Source of the DNA: UBA961 sp041191145
GTDB taxonomy: Bacteria; Bacteroidota; Ignavibacteria; Kapaibacteriales; UBA961
Direction: 5' to 3'
Length of the DNA stretch: 43,487 bases
Assembly: GCA_041191145.1 (NCBI GenBank)
Contig: JBEEPK010000010.1
Location: 1-43,487, forward strand
Shown here piece after piece: positions 8,822 to 18,670 of the stretch (position 1 is the stretch's first letter; each line of letters starts with the position of its first letter). Position numbers and translations under genes: made by a program. Under the pieces are notes generated by a model. It did no database searches. It had not been told where the DNA came from and worked only from the letters and a program-made list of their open reading frames with translations.

Positions 8822-11800
8822 TCATTCTCCGCTGATGATCGGCAATTTCAGATTCACATATTGCTCATTGAATCTTTTGATCTCAATGAGTTCCATGGCT
8901 TTCACCGCATCGAGTTCTTTTTGAATCAATGCGGTGATTTTTTTAACCGCTTCATAAGTCTGCTCTGTCGGCTTGGCATCCGCAGATGCGATTGTTGATG
9001 TCAATGCAGATAATTTATTATTCAACTTCATCGGATGATTCAAGAGATCTTGTCCGGCCTTTGCTTTATTCTGCACGAGTCTGTTTTCAATTGCATTCAG
9101 TGAATCAGTAATCAATGTTCCAAGCTTGATGATGTCTTTAGTCAACATTGTATCCTTCACTTCCTTTTTCATTTTTGCAATTGATTGAGAAATAGTGGAC
9201 TTCATGTCTTTCATGCGATTGACCGTTTTATGTGTTTCGCTCACCTTTGCATTTACAGATGAATGTAAATCGAATTGTAATTTCAAATCTTCGGTTTTTG
9301 CACCAATTGCAGATGCAATGTCGAATTGTTGTTTTGCAATGATTGAATCACCTTTTTTCAGAATCACGGAATATGTTCCGGGAAACACTTTCGGACCTCG
9401 CGTTGAGGCACCCCACATCACAACTGGCGATTCAATGGCAGGTGCAATATGCATATCCCAGAAAAAGCGATTGAGTCCTTTCTGTAAGGAAAGTGCGGCA
9501 TTCTTCACTTCCTTTCCGGGCTCAGTATGATATACTGATTCGGTGATTGCCTTTTCACCTTTCATATCTTTGTCTGAAGAAAATGTTCGCAAGACTGAAT
9601 CTTTTTGATCGCGGAATTCAATTGTAATCGGACCGCTTCCCGAGCCATCCCAGTTATAATAAACCATCACGCCATTGGGAAGATTTTCGCCTGTTTGCAT
9701 TCCTGGACTATACCATGCTCCACCTTCTATGCGCCAGCTGGTGCGAGGTTTGAACAAAGTGTATTGAGCATTCTTGACTTGATTTGAAGCCAAATTTCGA
9801 AGAGGGGTGATATCATCCATTATCCAGAAAGATCTACCATGTGTTGCGATTACGAGGTCGCCTTCTCTTTCATGAATGACAAGATCATGTATGGGACTTC
9901 TTGGCAAATTATTCTGCATGGCAGTCCATGATGCGCCATCATTAATGGACACAAAGAGTCCTATCTCGGTTCCGACAAAAAGCAATCCTTTTTGTTTTGG
10001 GTCTTCACGAATAACTCTAGTGTATGCAAAATCCGGAATCCCTTTATTGATCAATTCCCAAGACTTTCCATAATTGGTTGTTTTAAGTAAATATGGTTTT
10101 GCATCATCGGCTGATTTATATCTCGTTGCTGCCAAATATGCCGTTCCTTCATCGAAATGTCCTGCATCAATAATGCTGATCAAAGCCGGTTTACCACCAT
10201 TGGGTAATTCTTTTGGGGTGACATTTGTCCATGTTTTTCCGCCATCTCTTGTGATATGCACGAGTCCATCATCAGTTCCTGCCCAAAGGATATTTCTATT
10301 GAGAGGAGATTCACTGAAAGCAAAAATGGTACAATGCGTTTCAACACCTGTATTATCTTTCGTGATCATCCCACCTGAAGCCTGCATTTTACTCGAATCA
10401 TTCGTTGTGAGATCATCACTTATGCGCTCCCAGGAATGTCCTTCATTGGAAGTTTTGAAGACATGATTACCACAAGTATATAGTACATTCTGATCATGCT
10501 TTGAGAAGACAATAGGATATGTCCATTGAAAACGATATTGATGATTTGCGGCGGCGCTTCCCACAACATTTTCCGGATAGACACTCACATCTTGATCTTG
10601 CATATTCTTCCGATTCAATCTTGAAAGGAAGCCTCCATAATTTCCACCATAAATGATATTGTGATCTTTGGGATCCACAGCAATATATCCCGATTCGCCT
10701 CCGGCGGCTATGAACCAATCTGATTTATCAATCGACCAACCCGTTGATCGTGAAGAGATGCCGATGGAACTATTGTCTTGCTGACATCCATAGACGCGAT
10801 ATGGAATTTGATTATCGGTGGTCACATGATAAAACTGCGCGGTTGGTATATCAATATCAGAATATGTATTTCCACCCGTATTTGTAATGAATGCACCTCC
10901 ATCATCAGCCACAATGAAACGCTCTGCATCCTCAGGATCTATCCACATATCATGATGATCGCCATGCATTGTTCTCATACCGGAAAAAGTTCGGCCACCA
11001 TCGGTGCTTTTGAAGATGCCCACATTTAATGCATAGATACCATCCGCATCTTTGGGGTCGGCGATGATATGAGAGAAATACCAGGGTCTTTGACGAATAT
11101 TTCTATCTTCTGAAACCTTTACCCATGTTCTTCCGGCATCATCGCTTCTGAATAATCCGCCATGTTCATGTTCTATCATTGCCCAAATTCTATCCCGTTT
11201 TGCCGGCGAACAAGTCATGCGAATTTTGCCAAGTACACCTTTGGGAAGTCCCGGATTTTTTGAGAGTTCTTTCCATGTATCACCTCCATCAGTAGATTGA
11301 AATAAACCACATCCGGGGCCGCCACTCGACATGCTGAATGCATTTCTGGAAGCTTGCCACAGTGTTGCATAAAGCATGCGTGGATTATGAGGATCTCGCT
11401 GAATGTCAATCGCACCGGTTGAATCCCCGAGTGTTCCGGGTCTTTTCAAGACCAATGTCCAACTCAATCCGCCATTTGTGGTTTTATAAATTCCGCGCTC
11501 AGGATTTGTTCCGAAAATTCTTCCCATCGATGCAATGAGCACTTCATCCGGATTATTGGGATGAACTGCGATCTTGGCGATATTCCCGAAACTTTTTGGC
11601 GAGATTTGTTTCCAAGATTTTCCGGCATCCAGTGTTCGATACAAACCTTCGCCAAATGAGATATTTCCTCGAATATCACATTCACCGGTTCCAACATAGA
11701 TCATCGAGGGATCAGATGGAGCAATAGCGATGGCACCGATTGATGAAGCCATAAAACTCGTGTCGGAAATGGAAATCCATGATTCCCCGGCATCTTCTGT

Positions 11801-11992
11801 TTTCCAAACACCGCCACCCGTTGCACCAAAATAATAGGTATTACGATCACCTTTGATGCCCGTGCAAGCAAGCGATCTTCCGCCACGAAAAGGTCCGATT
11901 TGACGATATTTCATACCTTGAATAATGTGCTGCTCGAAAGTTTGTGCATGCAATTCAAGGGAAAAAAGTGTCAATAAAAACGCAATGAACAT
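8822..11992 (-). CDS. secreted BNR/sortilin-like glycosyl hydrolase-family protein
   Basis: A 1056-residue exported protein of the WD40/YVTN/BNR group often labelled glycosyl hydrolase in Bacteroidota. After the signal peptide (MFIAFLLTLFSLELHAQ) comes the highly conserved opening YRQIGPFRGGRS, then GATGGGVWKTEDAGESW, and about ten Asp-box repeats (RTLDAGKSW, KTTNGGLSW, QSTDGGDTW, RSDDAGRTW, ITRDGGKTW and others) forming two propellers. The last 160 residues are mostly helical and charged, and no T9SS sorting domain is seen, unlike its convergent neighbour. ATG 11992 is preferred: the only earlier in-frame start is a TTG at 12016. Catalytic activity is not established for this family. It lies 119 bp downstream of the coupled glgA-lipoprotein pair on the same strand and could be read with them. 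Confidence 0.85.
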   Translation of the reverse strand: MFIAFLLTLFSLELHAQTFEQHIIQGMKYRQIGPFRGGRSLACTGIKGDRNTYYFGATGGGVWKTEDAGESWISISDTSFMASSIGAIAIAPSDPSMIYVGTGECDIRGNISFGEGLYRTLDAGKSWKQISPKSFGNIAKIAVHPNNPDEVLIASMGRIFGTNPERGIYKTTNGGLSWTLVLKRPGTLGDSTGAIDIQRDPHNPRMLYATLWQASRNAFSMSSGGPGCGLFQSTDGGDTWKELSKNPGLPKGVLGKIRMTCSPAKRDRIWAMIEHEHGGLFRSDDAGRTWVKVSEDRNIRQRPWYFSHIIADPKDADGIYALNVGIFKSTDGGRTFSGMRTMHGDHHDMWIDPEDAERFIVADDGGAFITNTGGNTYSDIDIPTAQFYHVTTDNQIPYRVYGCQQDNSSIGISSRSTGWSIDKSDWFIAAGGESGYIAVDPKDHNIIYGGNYGGFLSRLNRKNMQDQDVSVYPENVVGSAAANHQYRFQWTYPIVFSKHDQNVLYTCGNHVFKTSNEGHSWERISDDLTTNDSSKMQASGGMITKDNTGVETHCTIFAFSESPLNRNILWAGTDDGLVHITRDGGKTWTNVTPKELPNGGKPALISIIDAGHFDEGTAYLAATRYKSADDAKPYLLKTTNYGKSWELINKGIPDFAYTRVIREDPKQKGLLFVGTEIGLFVSINDGASWTAMQNNLPRSPIHDLVIHEREGDLVIATHGRSFWIMDDITPLRNLASNQVKNAQYTLFKPRTSWRIEGGAWYSPGMQTGENLPNGVMVYYNWDGSGSGPITIEFRDQKDSVLRTFSSDKDMKGEKAITESVYHTEPGKEVKNAALSLQKGLNRFFWDMHIAPAIESPVVMWGASTRGPKVFPGTYSVILKKGDSIIAKQQFDIASAIGAKTEDLKLQFDLHSSVNAKVSETHKTVNRMKDMKSTISQSIAKMKKEVKDTMLTKDIIKLGTLITDSLNAIENRLVQNKAKAGQDLLNHPMKLNNKLSALTSTIASADAKPTEQTYEAVKKITALIQKELDAVKAMELIEIKRFNEQYVNLKLPIISGE

Positions 11993-12111
11993 GAGACACC
12001 CGGTATGAATGAACAATGAAACATGATCAAATGAATGAACATGCCATCAAGTTAGGAAATTGATTAATTGTGATGCAATACTTTATAGGAGCAAAACACT
12101 CCGATTGTGCA

Positions 12112-13350
12112 TCAGGGTTTTGGACGAGTGGAATAGATGATGCGGAGTGATGGTCTTTTTTTCGGATCAGCATCTTTCGGTCCGAAAAATACCATTCTAT
12201 CAAGGCGTGTTCTATCTCTCAAGATATATGGGAGAATCTTCATCGTGCCGGTTTTTGTATTTCTCAGCAATGATTCCACCATTCCATTCACAACGGGGAA
12301 TTCATACACTATTGATCCATTTTTTGAGAAACCGGTGAATTCCCTGACGAGATTACCGGCAAGTGAATCAACAAATTGAGAGGAAATCACGCTGTCTCTG
12401 AATTGATTACCACGAATGGTTTCCACGCTATCAAGTGTGAGTGACAATACTGCGCCATGAATTGCAATGCCAGTCGGTACATCCTTCAGCGAAATGTCCA
12501 AATTGGAAAATGTTCCTGTTCCATAATTCAAGATGACTCTATCTTGCAATGGATTTGGCTCGATTGTGAATGTAGCATCATATGCCGATTCCAACATCAT
12601 TGTATCCACCGTTGCGCTTCCGGCTTTTTTATATGCAACTCGAATTCGGACTGTTGGATTATCAGGAGTTGAAATGGTATTTCTTGCAAATGCTCTGATC
12701 ACTGTTGAACCACTTTTGGGCTTCAGCGCAATACCATAAGCTGATTCGGTTTTGACATTGGTATCATTCTTTGCTTTGTTTCTCAATACAAACCATGATT
12801 TGATGAGAGATTGTGCAATATCAACAGAAATCTCTGGCATGGTGTCACGCAGAGCGATGGAACCATCGAATGTTCCCATTGACATGATATCCAGAAATCC
12901 TGCCTGCAAGAATGAGTCAATTGTGGCTCTGGGAGTCCATGGTTTATTGATCGTAAAAACATCAAATGCTATGCGATTCGAGAGTGAATCACCAAGAGCA
13001 TATCGTTTGGGTTGCAATATCAATTTTGCAGAGATGATTTCTGCATCGGGAAGAGAATCCGGTACATTGCCAAAGCGTGAGAGAATGGAAGATGTAAATC
13101 CCTTGGCAGACCCCAAAAACAAATCAGCCGCATAGGATGCAGATGGTTTGATGCTTCCGGCACTTGAACCTGTGAACATTGAGATGGAATCTGAACTAAT
13201 GACATTCACATTGATCGTATCATCAAAAACGGCACCACCGGCAATCGGACTTTGTTCATTGCAGCCGGAAATGGAAATGATGATGCTCAATGCCCAAAGA
13301 GGCAATGTGAATCGCAGAATACTCAAGAAAGAATTTTTCATCACTTTCAT
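12112..13350 (-). CDS. predicted lipoprotein, DNRLRE/DUF4270-like beta-domain protein
   Basis: I cannot name this 412-residue protein. It has a long lipoprotein signal with lipobox ISGC, giving a lipidated Cys about 30 residues in. It then has beta-rich sequence with patterns of the DNRLRE/DUF4270 surface-protein type: alternating strand segments such as AEIISAKLILQP, an N-P-x-x-R-I-x-V-like segment, and a C-terminus RPSLRIIYSTRP. The start overlaps the glycogen synthase stop in a TGATG junction, so ATG 13350 is chosen over the GTG at 13353; an internal ATG at 13341 is also possible. Coupling to glgA suggests joint expression but gives no functional link. Likely location is the outer membrane. 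Confidence 0.75.
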   Translation of the reverse strand: MKVMKNSFLSILRFTLPLWALSIIISISGCNEQSPIAGGAVFDDTINVNVISSDSISMFTGSSAGSIKPSASYAADLFLGSAKGFTSSILSRFGNVPDSLPDAEIISAKLILQPKRYALGDSLSNRIAFDVFTINKPWTPRATIDSFLQAGFLDIMSMGTFDGSIALRDTMPEISVDIAQSLIKSWFVLRNKAKNDTNVKTESAYGIALKPKSGSTVIRAFARNTISTPDNPTVRIRVAYKKAGSATVDTMMLESAYDATFTIEPNPLQDRVILNYGTGTFSNLDISLKDVPTGIAIHGAVLSLTLDSVETIRGNQFRDSVISSQFVDSLAGNLVREFTGFSKNGSIVYEFPVVNGMVESLLRNTKTGTMKILPYILRDRTRLDRMVFFGPKDADPKKRPSLRIIYSTRPKP

Positions 13351-14837
13351 CACAAAGTATCTTTCATGAGTGCACGGTAGAGTTCACTATATTGTCTTGC
13401 GGCACGACCCCAAGAACGATCTTCATTCATGCCATTCAATACCAGCGCATTCCACGGTTCTTCTACAGCGAATAACTTGATTGCTTTTTCAATTGCTGAC
13501 ATCATGGATTTTGCGGTATAATCTTTGAACACAAAACCTGTTCCCTCGCCTGTCTTCTTATCATAATCTGTTACTGTATCGGCTAGTCCACCTGTTGAAC
13601 GGACAATCGGAACAGTTCCATACACCAGTGAATATTGTTGATTGAGTCCGCAAGGTTCATACTTTGAAGGCATGAGGAACATGTCTGCGCCCGCTTCCAT
13701 CAAATGTGCCAATTCATCATCGAATTGAATGCGAAGTGCAAATTTTTCCGGATACTTTTTTGCCAAAGCTTCGAGTTTTGGATAGAAAGAATGATCACCC
13801 TCTCCAAGCATCACGAATTGGATGTCTTTGGAAAAAAGTTCTTTCTCTGCATCAAGAATCAATTGAATTCCCTTTTGATCGATGATGCGAGTCACCATTG
13901 CGATCAGAGGAACTCTTCTGTCTGTATGAATGGGCAGATCGAATCGTTCGAGAACAGTTTCTTTGTTGGGGGCTTTATTCTCTATTGAAGATTTATCATA
14001 GTTCTTGGTGAGATGTAAATCGATTTTGGGATTCCATGTATTCAAATCCACACCATGAGTAATTCCAACCATGCGATCAGGCTTGGACTTTAATACATCA
14101 CTAAGTCCATTGCTGAGTTTTTGATCCGCAAGTACTTCCTTAGCATATGTTGGAGATACAGTAGTTATGCAATCTGAAAAGTGAATTCCTGCCTTCATGA
14201 AATTCACTTTCTTTTTATGTGAAAGTGCATCTGTATCAGCAGCAGAAAAACCGGTTTTCGTCAATGATTTCATCGGGAAATCACCTTGCAAACCAAAATT
14301 GTGAATTGTGTAAATGATTTTAGTTTTTGCAAACAAATCATTGTGCTTCAGTCTAATCAAAGCAGGCAAAATTCCTGTTTGCCAATCATTGCAATGAATG
14401 ATGTCCGGAACCCAACCCAAAAGCATACAGGTCTGAATGACGGAATGTCCAAAAAACACAAATCGCTCATCATTGTCAGGATAATCCAGTCCTGTCGCAG
14501 GATCGGCATAAAAGCCCTTATTTGCATCAAAGTAATTGGAATTGGTCGTGATATATGCTTGAACTTTTGATCTGGGATTATTAATCGAGGAAGATTTTAC
14601 GGTTGCATAAGACTCGGTTTCACCGATCGGAATTGGAATATCTCGCAATCGATTGATTTCATGTATGCGATTCTTTCTTTCACTGATCGAACCATATTTG
14701 GGAGCCATGACGCGAATATCGTGTCCCAATTCCCTCAAAGCCAATGGTAATGAATACGAAACATCGGCGAGTCCACCTGTTTTTGCAAATGGATAGACCT
14801 CGCTCGTAACAAATAAAATGCTTAATGGTTTTGCCAT
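13350..14837 (-). CDS. glgA: glycogen synthase (ADP-glucose), GT5
   Basis: The enzyme transfers glucose from ADP-glucose to a growing alpha-1,4-glucan (glycogen) in the cytoplasm. It has the GT5 N-terminal Rossmann domain with the ADP-glucose motif KTGGLADV (Lys19-Gly22), a DIIHCNDWQTG segment, the linker TVSPTYAKEVL, and the C-terminal catalytic loop MPSKYEPCGLNQ with STGGLADTV (about residues 388-425). The chosen ATG 14837 gives 495 residues, the normal length; an upstream in-frame start would add 25 unrelated residues. Its stop overlaps the lipoprotein start (TGATG). No other glycogen gene (glgB, glgC, glgP) is in the window. Confidence 0.95.
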   Translation of the reverse strand: MAKPLSILFVTSEVYPFAKTGGLADVSYSLPLALRELGHDIRVMAPKYGSISERKNRIHEINRLRDIPIPIGETESYATVKSSSINNPRSKVQAYITTNSNYFDANKGFYADPATGLDYPDNDERFVFFGHSVIQTCMLLGWVPDIIHCNDWQTGILPALIRLKHNDLFAKTKIIYTIHNFGLQGDFPMKSLTKTGFSAADTDALSHKKKVNFMKAGIHFSDCITTVSPTYAKEVLADQKLSNGLSDVLKSKPDRMVGITHGVDLNTWNPKIDLHLTKNYDKSSIENKAPNKETVLERFDLPIHTDRRVPLIAMVTRIIDQKGIQLILDAEKELFSKDIQFVMLGEGDHSFYPKLEALAKKYPEKFALRIQFDDELAHLMEAGADMFLMPSKYEPCGLNQQYSLVYGTVPIVRSTGGLADTVTDYDKKTGEGTGFVFKDYTAKSMMSAIEKAIKLFAVEEPWNALVLNGMNEDRSWGRAARQYSELYRALMKDTL

Positions 14838-14926
14838 GGCCTGCTTTTCAAACTGTATAAACGCAAAAATGCTTGCGCGAAAATACGGATTTTTATCCAA
14901 TTTCCTTTTCATCAGCTTGAATCAGC

Positions 14927-14934
14927 CAAAACTA
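14927..14934 (-). promoter_or_regulatory. possible -7 element for glgA (TAGTTTTG)
   Basis: On the minus strand, TAGTTTTG matches the Bacteroidota sigma consensus TAnnTTTG exactly, about 90 bases upstream of the glgA ATG. No good TTTG -33 element is found at the expected spacing, so this could be chance in AT-rich sequence. Confidence 0.3.
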
Positions 14935-14964
14935 ACAATATGATTTTCAAGGGATTGGCATTTC

Positions 14965-14999
14965 TTGACTTTTTTTAGAAACCACGAACTATGTTATAC
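14965..14999 (+). promoter_or_regulatory. possible sigma70-like promoter for the glycine-rich protein
   Basis: TTGACT at 14965-14970 is followed 19 bases later by TATGTT (14990-14995), with TTATAC just beyond. Both are imperfect and the spacing is long, but the location between divergent genes and 91 bases before the chosen ATG at 15091 is plausible. Confidence 0.27.
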
Positions 15000-15090
15000 A
15001 ATTGCATCAAAAGAACAATATTCTTCCATGAAAACATGTATTTTCGTGACCATGAATAATAAAGACACATATTCAATCATCGAGTTCTCG

Positions 15091-18000
15091 ATGAAACATC
15101 TCAAGAGATTGTCATTTACAATTGTATTTATGGCATTTTCTTCGTGTATCCTCCATTCTCAAGGTGGAACGCCTTTATTTGGCGTCATCAATAGTTATGC
15201 AAGAGTCACGAAGTATCATTCTTGTACAAAATCCGTGGAAATTGTCGGTTTATCCGGATTTGAGCCTCGCAAAAAAGTCTTGATGATACAGATGGACGGT
15301 GCTGAGATTGATACCAGCAATACTGCTTCTTTTGGATCAGTGATTAATTATGGAAATGCCGGGAATGCAGAAATACTTGAGATTGAGTCGATTGTAGGTT
15401 CATCAGTCATCTTCAAACATGCGCCATTGATGCAATATGACCCTGAAAATGGATCTGTTCAATTGGTGACGATACCAACTTATGACACTGCATTGGTTTC
15501 GATTATGCGACCCCTGACATGCAGCCCTTGGAATGGCTCCACAGGCGGTGTTTTGGCATTTGAAGTAAGACTTGCACTTGATGTTGCCGGTACAATTGAT
15601 GTCTCTGGAAAGGGATTCGAAGGTGGCAGAGTTCGGGATGCAGCCAGTGGTGCTTATGGTATTTTAGATTATGCATTACCCAATGACAAAGCAAGTCTAT
15701 CCGGAGAGAAAGGTCGTGGAATTGCGATTTTAAAACCGGAATATTTACTTGGAAGAGGTGCTCCTGCAAATGCAGGTGGTGGTGGAAATGCTCATAATTC
15801 CGGTGGTGGAGGTGGAGCAAACGGTGGTCGTGGAGGCATTGGCTCAAAAGACTTCCCGGATGGATTGGTTCATAATGGAGGCGATCCCGGAAGAGAAAAT
15901 CCATATCAACAGTTTATTGATGATTCTCTCCCCCGAATTTTCTTGGGCGGAGGTGGTGGTTCCGGACATGTCAATAATAATGCTGCTTTTCCCGGTGGAA
16001 ATGGTGGTGGAATCGTATTCATACGATCGAATAATTTTGTAATTCGTCCCGGTGCAAGAATATTGAGCAATGGAGCAAATGTTGGAGGACCAAAAACAGG
16101 AAACTCCAATGATGGTTATGGTGGTGGCGGTGGTGGTGGCTCTATCTATTTCGATGTGAATCGCTTTATATCATTCGGCAATGAAATACAAATTGAAGCC
16201 AAAGGTGGCAAAGGCGGAATTTCCGGAGCATCTAAACATGGTCCTGGAGGCGGTGGCGGTGGTGGGATAGTCATATTCAAAGGCAATACACCAAATAGAT
16301 CAATCATTGATATTTCAGGCGGAAAACCCGGTGAGAATCTGATTGAAAAGACTTCTCTAGGAGCAGAAGGAGGAGCCGATGGATTGATTTTGGGCAATGT
16401 CAAATTGATTGAAAGCAATAAAGGCGTAATGGCAATTGCACCATCTAAAGACACTGCGGTTTGTGAAAAATCAGAGGTGCAATTATCCGTTAAGCCGCTT
16501 GGCGGAAAACCTCCATTTTCATATCAATGGTCAGGTACGAATGTATCGAGTCCAAATGCACAATCAACAACAGCGAGACCTGTCCAAGATGAAAGTTATC
16601 GCGTGATTGTAACGGATGCAAATGGTTGTACCAATTTTGCTTTTATTAAAGTGAAGGTCCTCCCTTCCCCTTCATTGAATCTACCTGTAAATAGAAGAAC
16701 AGCCTGTAAAGGTGACACCATAATTCTTGAAGCAAATAGCGCACAAGATCTCACTTGGTTACCCTCAATTGGGTTGCTTGAAAATAGTGGCAATCGTGTG
16801 AGATGCATTGCAGATTCAACTCGAACATATACGGTTTTTGCAGAAACGCAATCAGGTTGTTCCGCCATAGACACCATTCGAATAGATGTGGAAGAAGCTC
16901 CAAAAGTCACTGCGATGGAAAGATCATTTGAACTTTGCCCCGAAGATGACACAGTCAGTATTCCAAGATCATTCATTTTTGGTGGAAATTCACCGTATAT
17001 CGTCAAATGGCTCACAGATTCTGATACGATTTCCATAGATTCAGCATTTACACAATTGCGGGTGAAGCCGACTAAGACCACGACTTATTACATGGAATTC
17101 AGTACACCATTTGGTTGCACATACAGAGATTCTGTCTTGGTCATCATCAATCCAACACCAAGTATCACAATTTCAAAAGATACTGTCATTTGCAAAGGTA
17201 GTTCAGCCCAACTTTTTGCTTCAGGTGGCACTCAATATGAGTGGTCACCTAGCATTGGTTTATCTGATACAATGATTGCAAATCCAATTGCAAATCCCAC
17301 TATTACAACAACATATTTCGTAAAAGTCACTTCGGCAAAAGGTTGCACAGCAATGGATTCCATGACTATAACCGTTGCAGACCCACCAATGCAACCGACA
17401 CTTTCCAGAAGTAATGACACTGTATTTGTTAAAGGAGATGGCTCACTTTATGAATGGCTTTTAAATGGAAAATCAATTACAAAGGCACAAGATTCATTAC
17501 TGGTGATTGATTCATCAGGTTTTTACTCCGTGATTGCCAAAAACAAATATTGTGAAACATATTCAGATTCTTTATTTGTGTCAATCGGGTACGCGAAAAT
17601 CATTCTTGATTCAATCACTTTGAACAATAATGAATCCGCTGAAATGCGAATACAATTATTGGATACTAGTGCAATTCAAGAATCCGGGATTACGGGTATT
17701 GAGTTCACATTGACTTGGAATGCAACAGTCGCAGAAATCACCAATCCGGGATTCTCTCAAGTGACCGGAAAAGAAACTTTATCAGCAAGACTTTCTTTGC
17801 CATTCACTTCACTCCCATTACTTGGAAAACTGAATGTGAGAGGTTTATTGGGTAATGCTCCGAATACCGGAGTGATCATAGATGGAATAAAACCAATTGG
17901 TGGTTTGCTTCGAACGAGTTATGTCAATGGTAATGTCAATATTGGCGATATATGCTATGAAGGCGGCATTCGTTTATGGCATCCGGACAAAACGGTTGCA

Positions 18001-18255
18001 AGTGTCCGCATTATTGTGAATCCACATCCGATCGAATCCGATAGCGAGATAGAATTGGATATCCCTGAACAAGGCAATTTTACTTTGCATGCTTATTCAC
18101 CGATAGGAGTTAAATATCCAATAGCATCGGGATTCACGCTCCCCGGTAAAATAAAGGCAGTATTCCCTTTTGATACATTCTCATCAGGTATGTATACTCT
18201 TGTTCTCGAGACTCCCACAGAGTCTGTCTCTTTACCAATCATTCTGAATAAGTAA
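15091..18255 (+). CDS. glycine-rich, PKD/Ig-like T9SS-secreted surface protein
   Basis: A large surface protein of 1054 residues. It begins with a signal peptide (MKHLKRLSFTIVFMAF) at ATG 15091, chosen over upstream in-frame starts that would put 42 non-signal residues ahead of it. Residues about 230-455 form a glycine-rich region with several runs of Gly (up to seven) alternating with short beta strands (GGIVFIRSN, GGSIYFDVN, GGIVIFKGN). Four PKD/Ig-like repeats of about 80 residues follow, with the recurring pattern C-K-G ... GG-x-x-Y-x-W-S-P ... TTTY-x-V ... GC. Then comes a cohesin-like beta domain (FTLTWNATVAEITN) and a T9SS type A C-terminal domain (VNPHPIESDSEIELDI). Likely an adhesin or cell-surface scaffold; the ligand is unknown. 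msrB begins one base after its stop. Confidence 0.8.
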   Translation: MKHLKRLSFTIVFMAFSSCILHSQGGTPLFGVINSYARVTKYHSCTKSVEIVGLSGFEPRKKVLMIQMDGAEIDTSNTASFGSVINYGNAGNAEILEIESIVGSSVIFKHAPLMQYDPENGSVQLVTIPTYDTALVSIMRPLTCSPWNGSTGGVLAFEVRLALDVAGTIDVSGKGFEGGRVRDAASGAYGILDYALPNDKASLSGEKGRGIAILKPEYLLGRGAPANAGGGGNAHNSGGGGGANGGRGGIGSKDFPDGLVHNGGDPGRENPYQQFIDDSLPRIFLGGGGGSGHVNNNAAFPGGNGGGIVFIRSNNFVIRPGARILSNGANVGGPKTGNSNDGYGGGGGGGSIYFDVNRFISFGNEIQIEAKGGKGGISGASKHGPGGGGGGGIVIFKGNTPNRSIIDISGGKPGENLIEKTSLGAEGGADGLILGNVKLIESNKGVMAIAPSKDTAVCEKSEVQLSVKPLGGKPPFSYQWSGTNVSSPNAQSTTARPVQDESYRVIVTDANGCTNFAFIKVKVLPSPSLNLPVNRRTACKGDTIILEANSAQDLTWLPSIGLLENSGNRVRCIADSTRTYTVFAETQSGCSAIDTIRIDVEEAPKVTAMERSFELCPEDDTVSIPRSFIFGGNSPYIVKWLTDSDTISIDSAFTQLRVKPTKTTTYYMEFSTPFGCTYRDSVLVIINPTPSITISKDTVICKGSSAQLFASGGTQYEWSPSIGLSDTMIANPIANPTITTTYFVKVTSAKGCTAMDSMTITVADPPMQPTLSRSNDTVFVKGDGSLYEWLLNGKSITKAQDSLLVIDSSGFYSVIAKNKYCETYSDSLFVSIGYAKIILDSITLNNNESAEMRIQLLDTSAIQESGITGIEFTLTWNATVAEITNPGFSQVTGKETLSARLSLPFTSLPLLGKLNVRGLLGNAPNTGVIIDGIKPIGGLLRTSYVNGNVNIGDICYEGGIRLWHPDKTVASVRIIVNPHPIESDSEIELDIPEQGNFTLHAYSPIGVKYPIASGFTLPGKIKAVFPFDTFSSGMYTLVLETPTESVSLPIILNK

Positions 18256-18256
18256 T

Positions 18257-18670
18257 ATGAAAAAGGTCGTTAAATCCGAAGCAGAATGGCGCGAGCAACT
18301 CACTGATGAGCAATATGCCATCACAAGATTAAAAGGCACGGAAAGAGCATTTACGGGAGAATTTTGGAATCATCATGACAAGGGAGAGTATTCCTGCATT
18401 TGCTGTGGAGCACCACTTTTCACATCAAATGAAAAATATGATTCAGGTTGCGGTTGGCCCTCATTTTTCTCAGCTCCAAATTCGGAACTAATTGAAGAAT
18501 CTCCTGATTTTTCTCATGGCATGGTGAGAACCGAAATCATGTGTTCACAATGCGGGGCGCATCTCGGTCATGTATTCCCAGATGGGCCGGCACCGACGGG
18601 AATCAGATATTGCGTAAACTCAGCTTCATTATCATTCAAGGACAAGGATAAAAATGGCAAAGAAGAATGA
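18257..18670 (+). CDS. msrB: peptide-methionine (R)-S-oxide reductase
   Basis: MsrB repairs oxidised proteins by reducing methionine-R-sulfoxide. The 137-residue protein has every family hallmark: two zinc CxxC pairs (Cys47/Cys50 and Cys96/Cys99), the loop YDSGCGWPSF with the probable recycling Cys65, GMVRTEI, the histidine-containing HLGHVFPDG, and the catalytic Cys119 in RYCVNSASL. No signal peptide is visible, so it probably acts in the cytoplasm. It starts one base after the stop of the surface-protein gene and its end overlaps xseB by 17 bp. Confidence 0.97.
   Translation: MKKVVKSEAEWREQLTDEQYAITRLKGTERAFTGEFWNHHDKGEYSCICCGAPLFTSNEKYDSGCGWPSFFSAPNSELIEESPDFSHGMVRTEIMCSQCGAHLGHVFPDGPAPTGIRYCVNSASLSFKDKDKNGKEE

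Noticed and set aside
12086..12105. GGAG/CTCC hairpin after the lipoprotein gene
   Set aside because: Only four base pairs and no T-run on the minus strand, so not a terminator.
15749..16454. Overlapping ORFs in other frames of the glycine-rich region
   Set aside because: They arise from GGN codon repeats; the long + frame with signal peptide and T9SS tail is the real gene.
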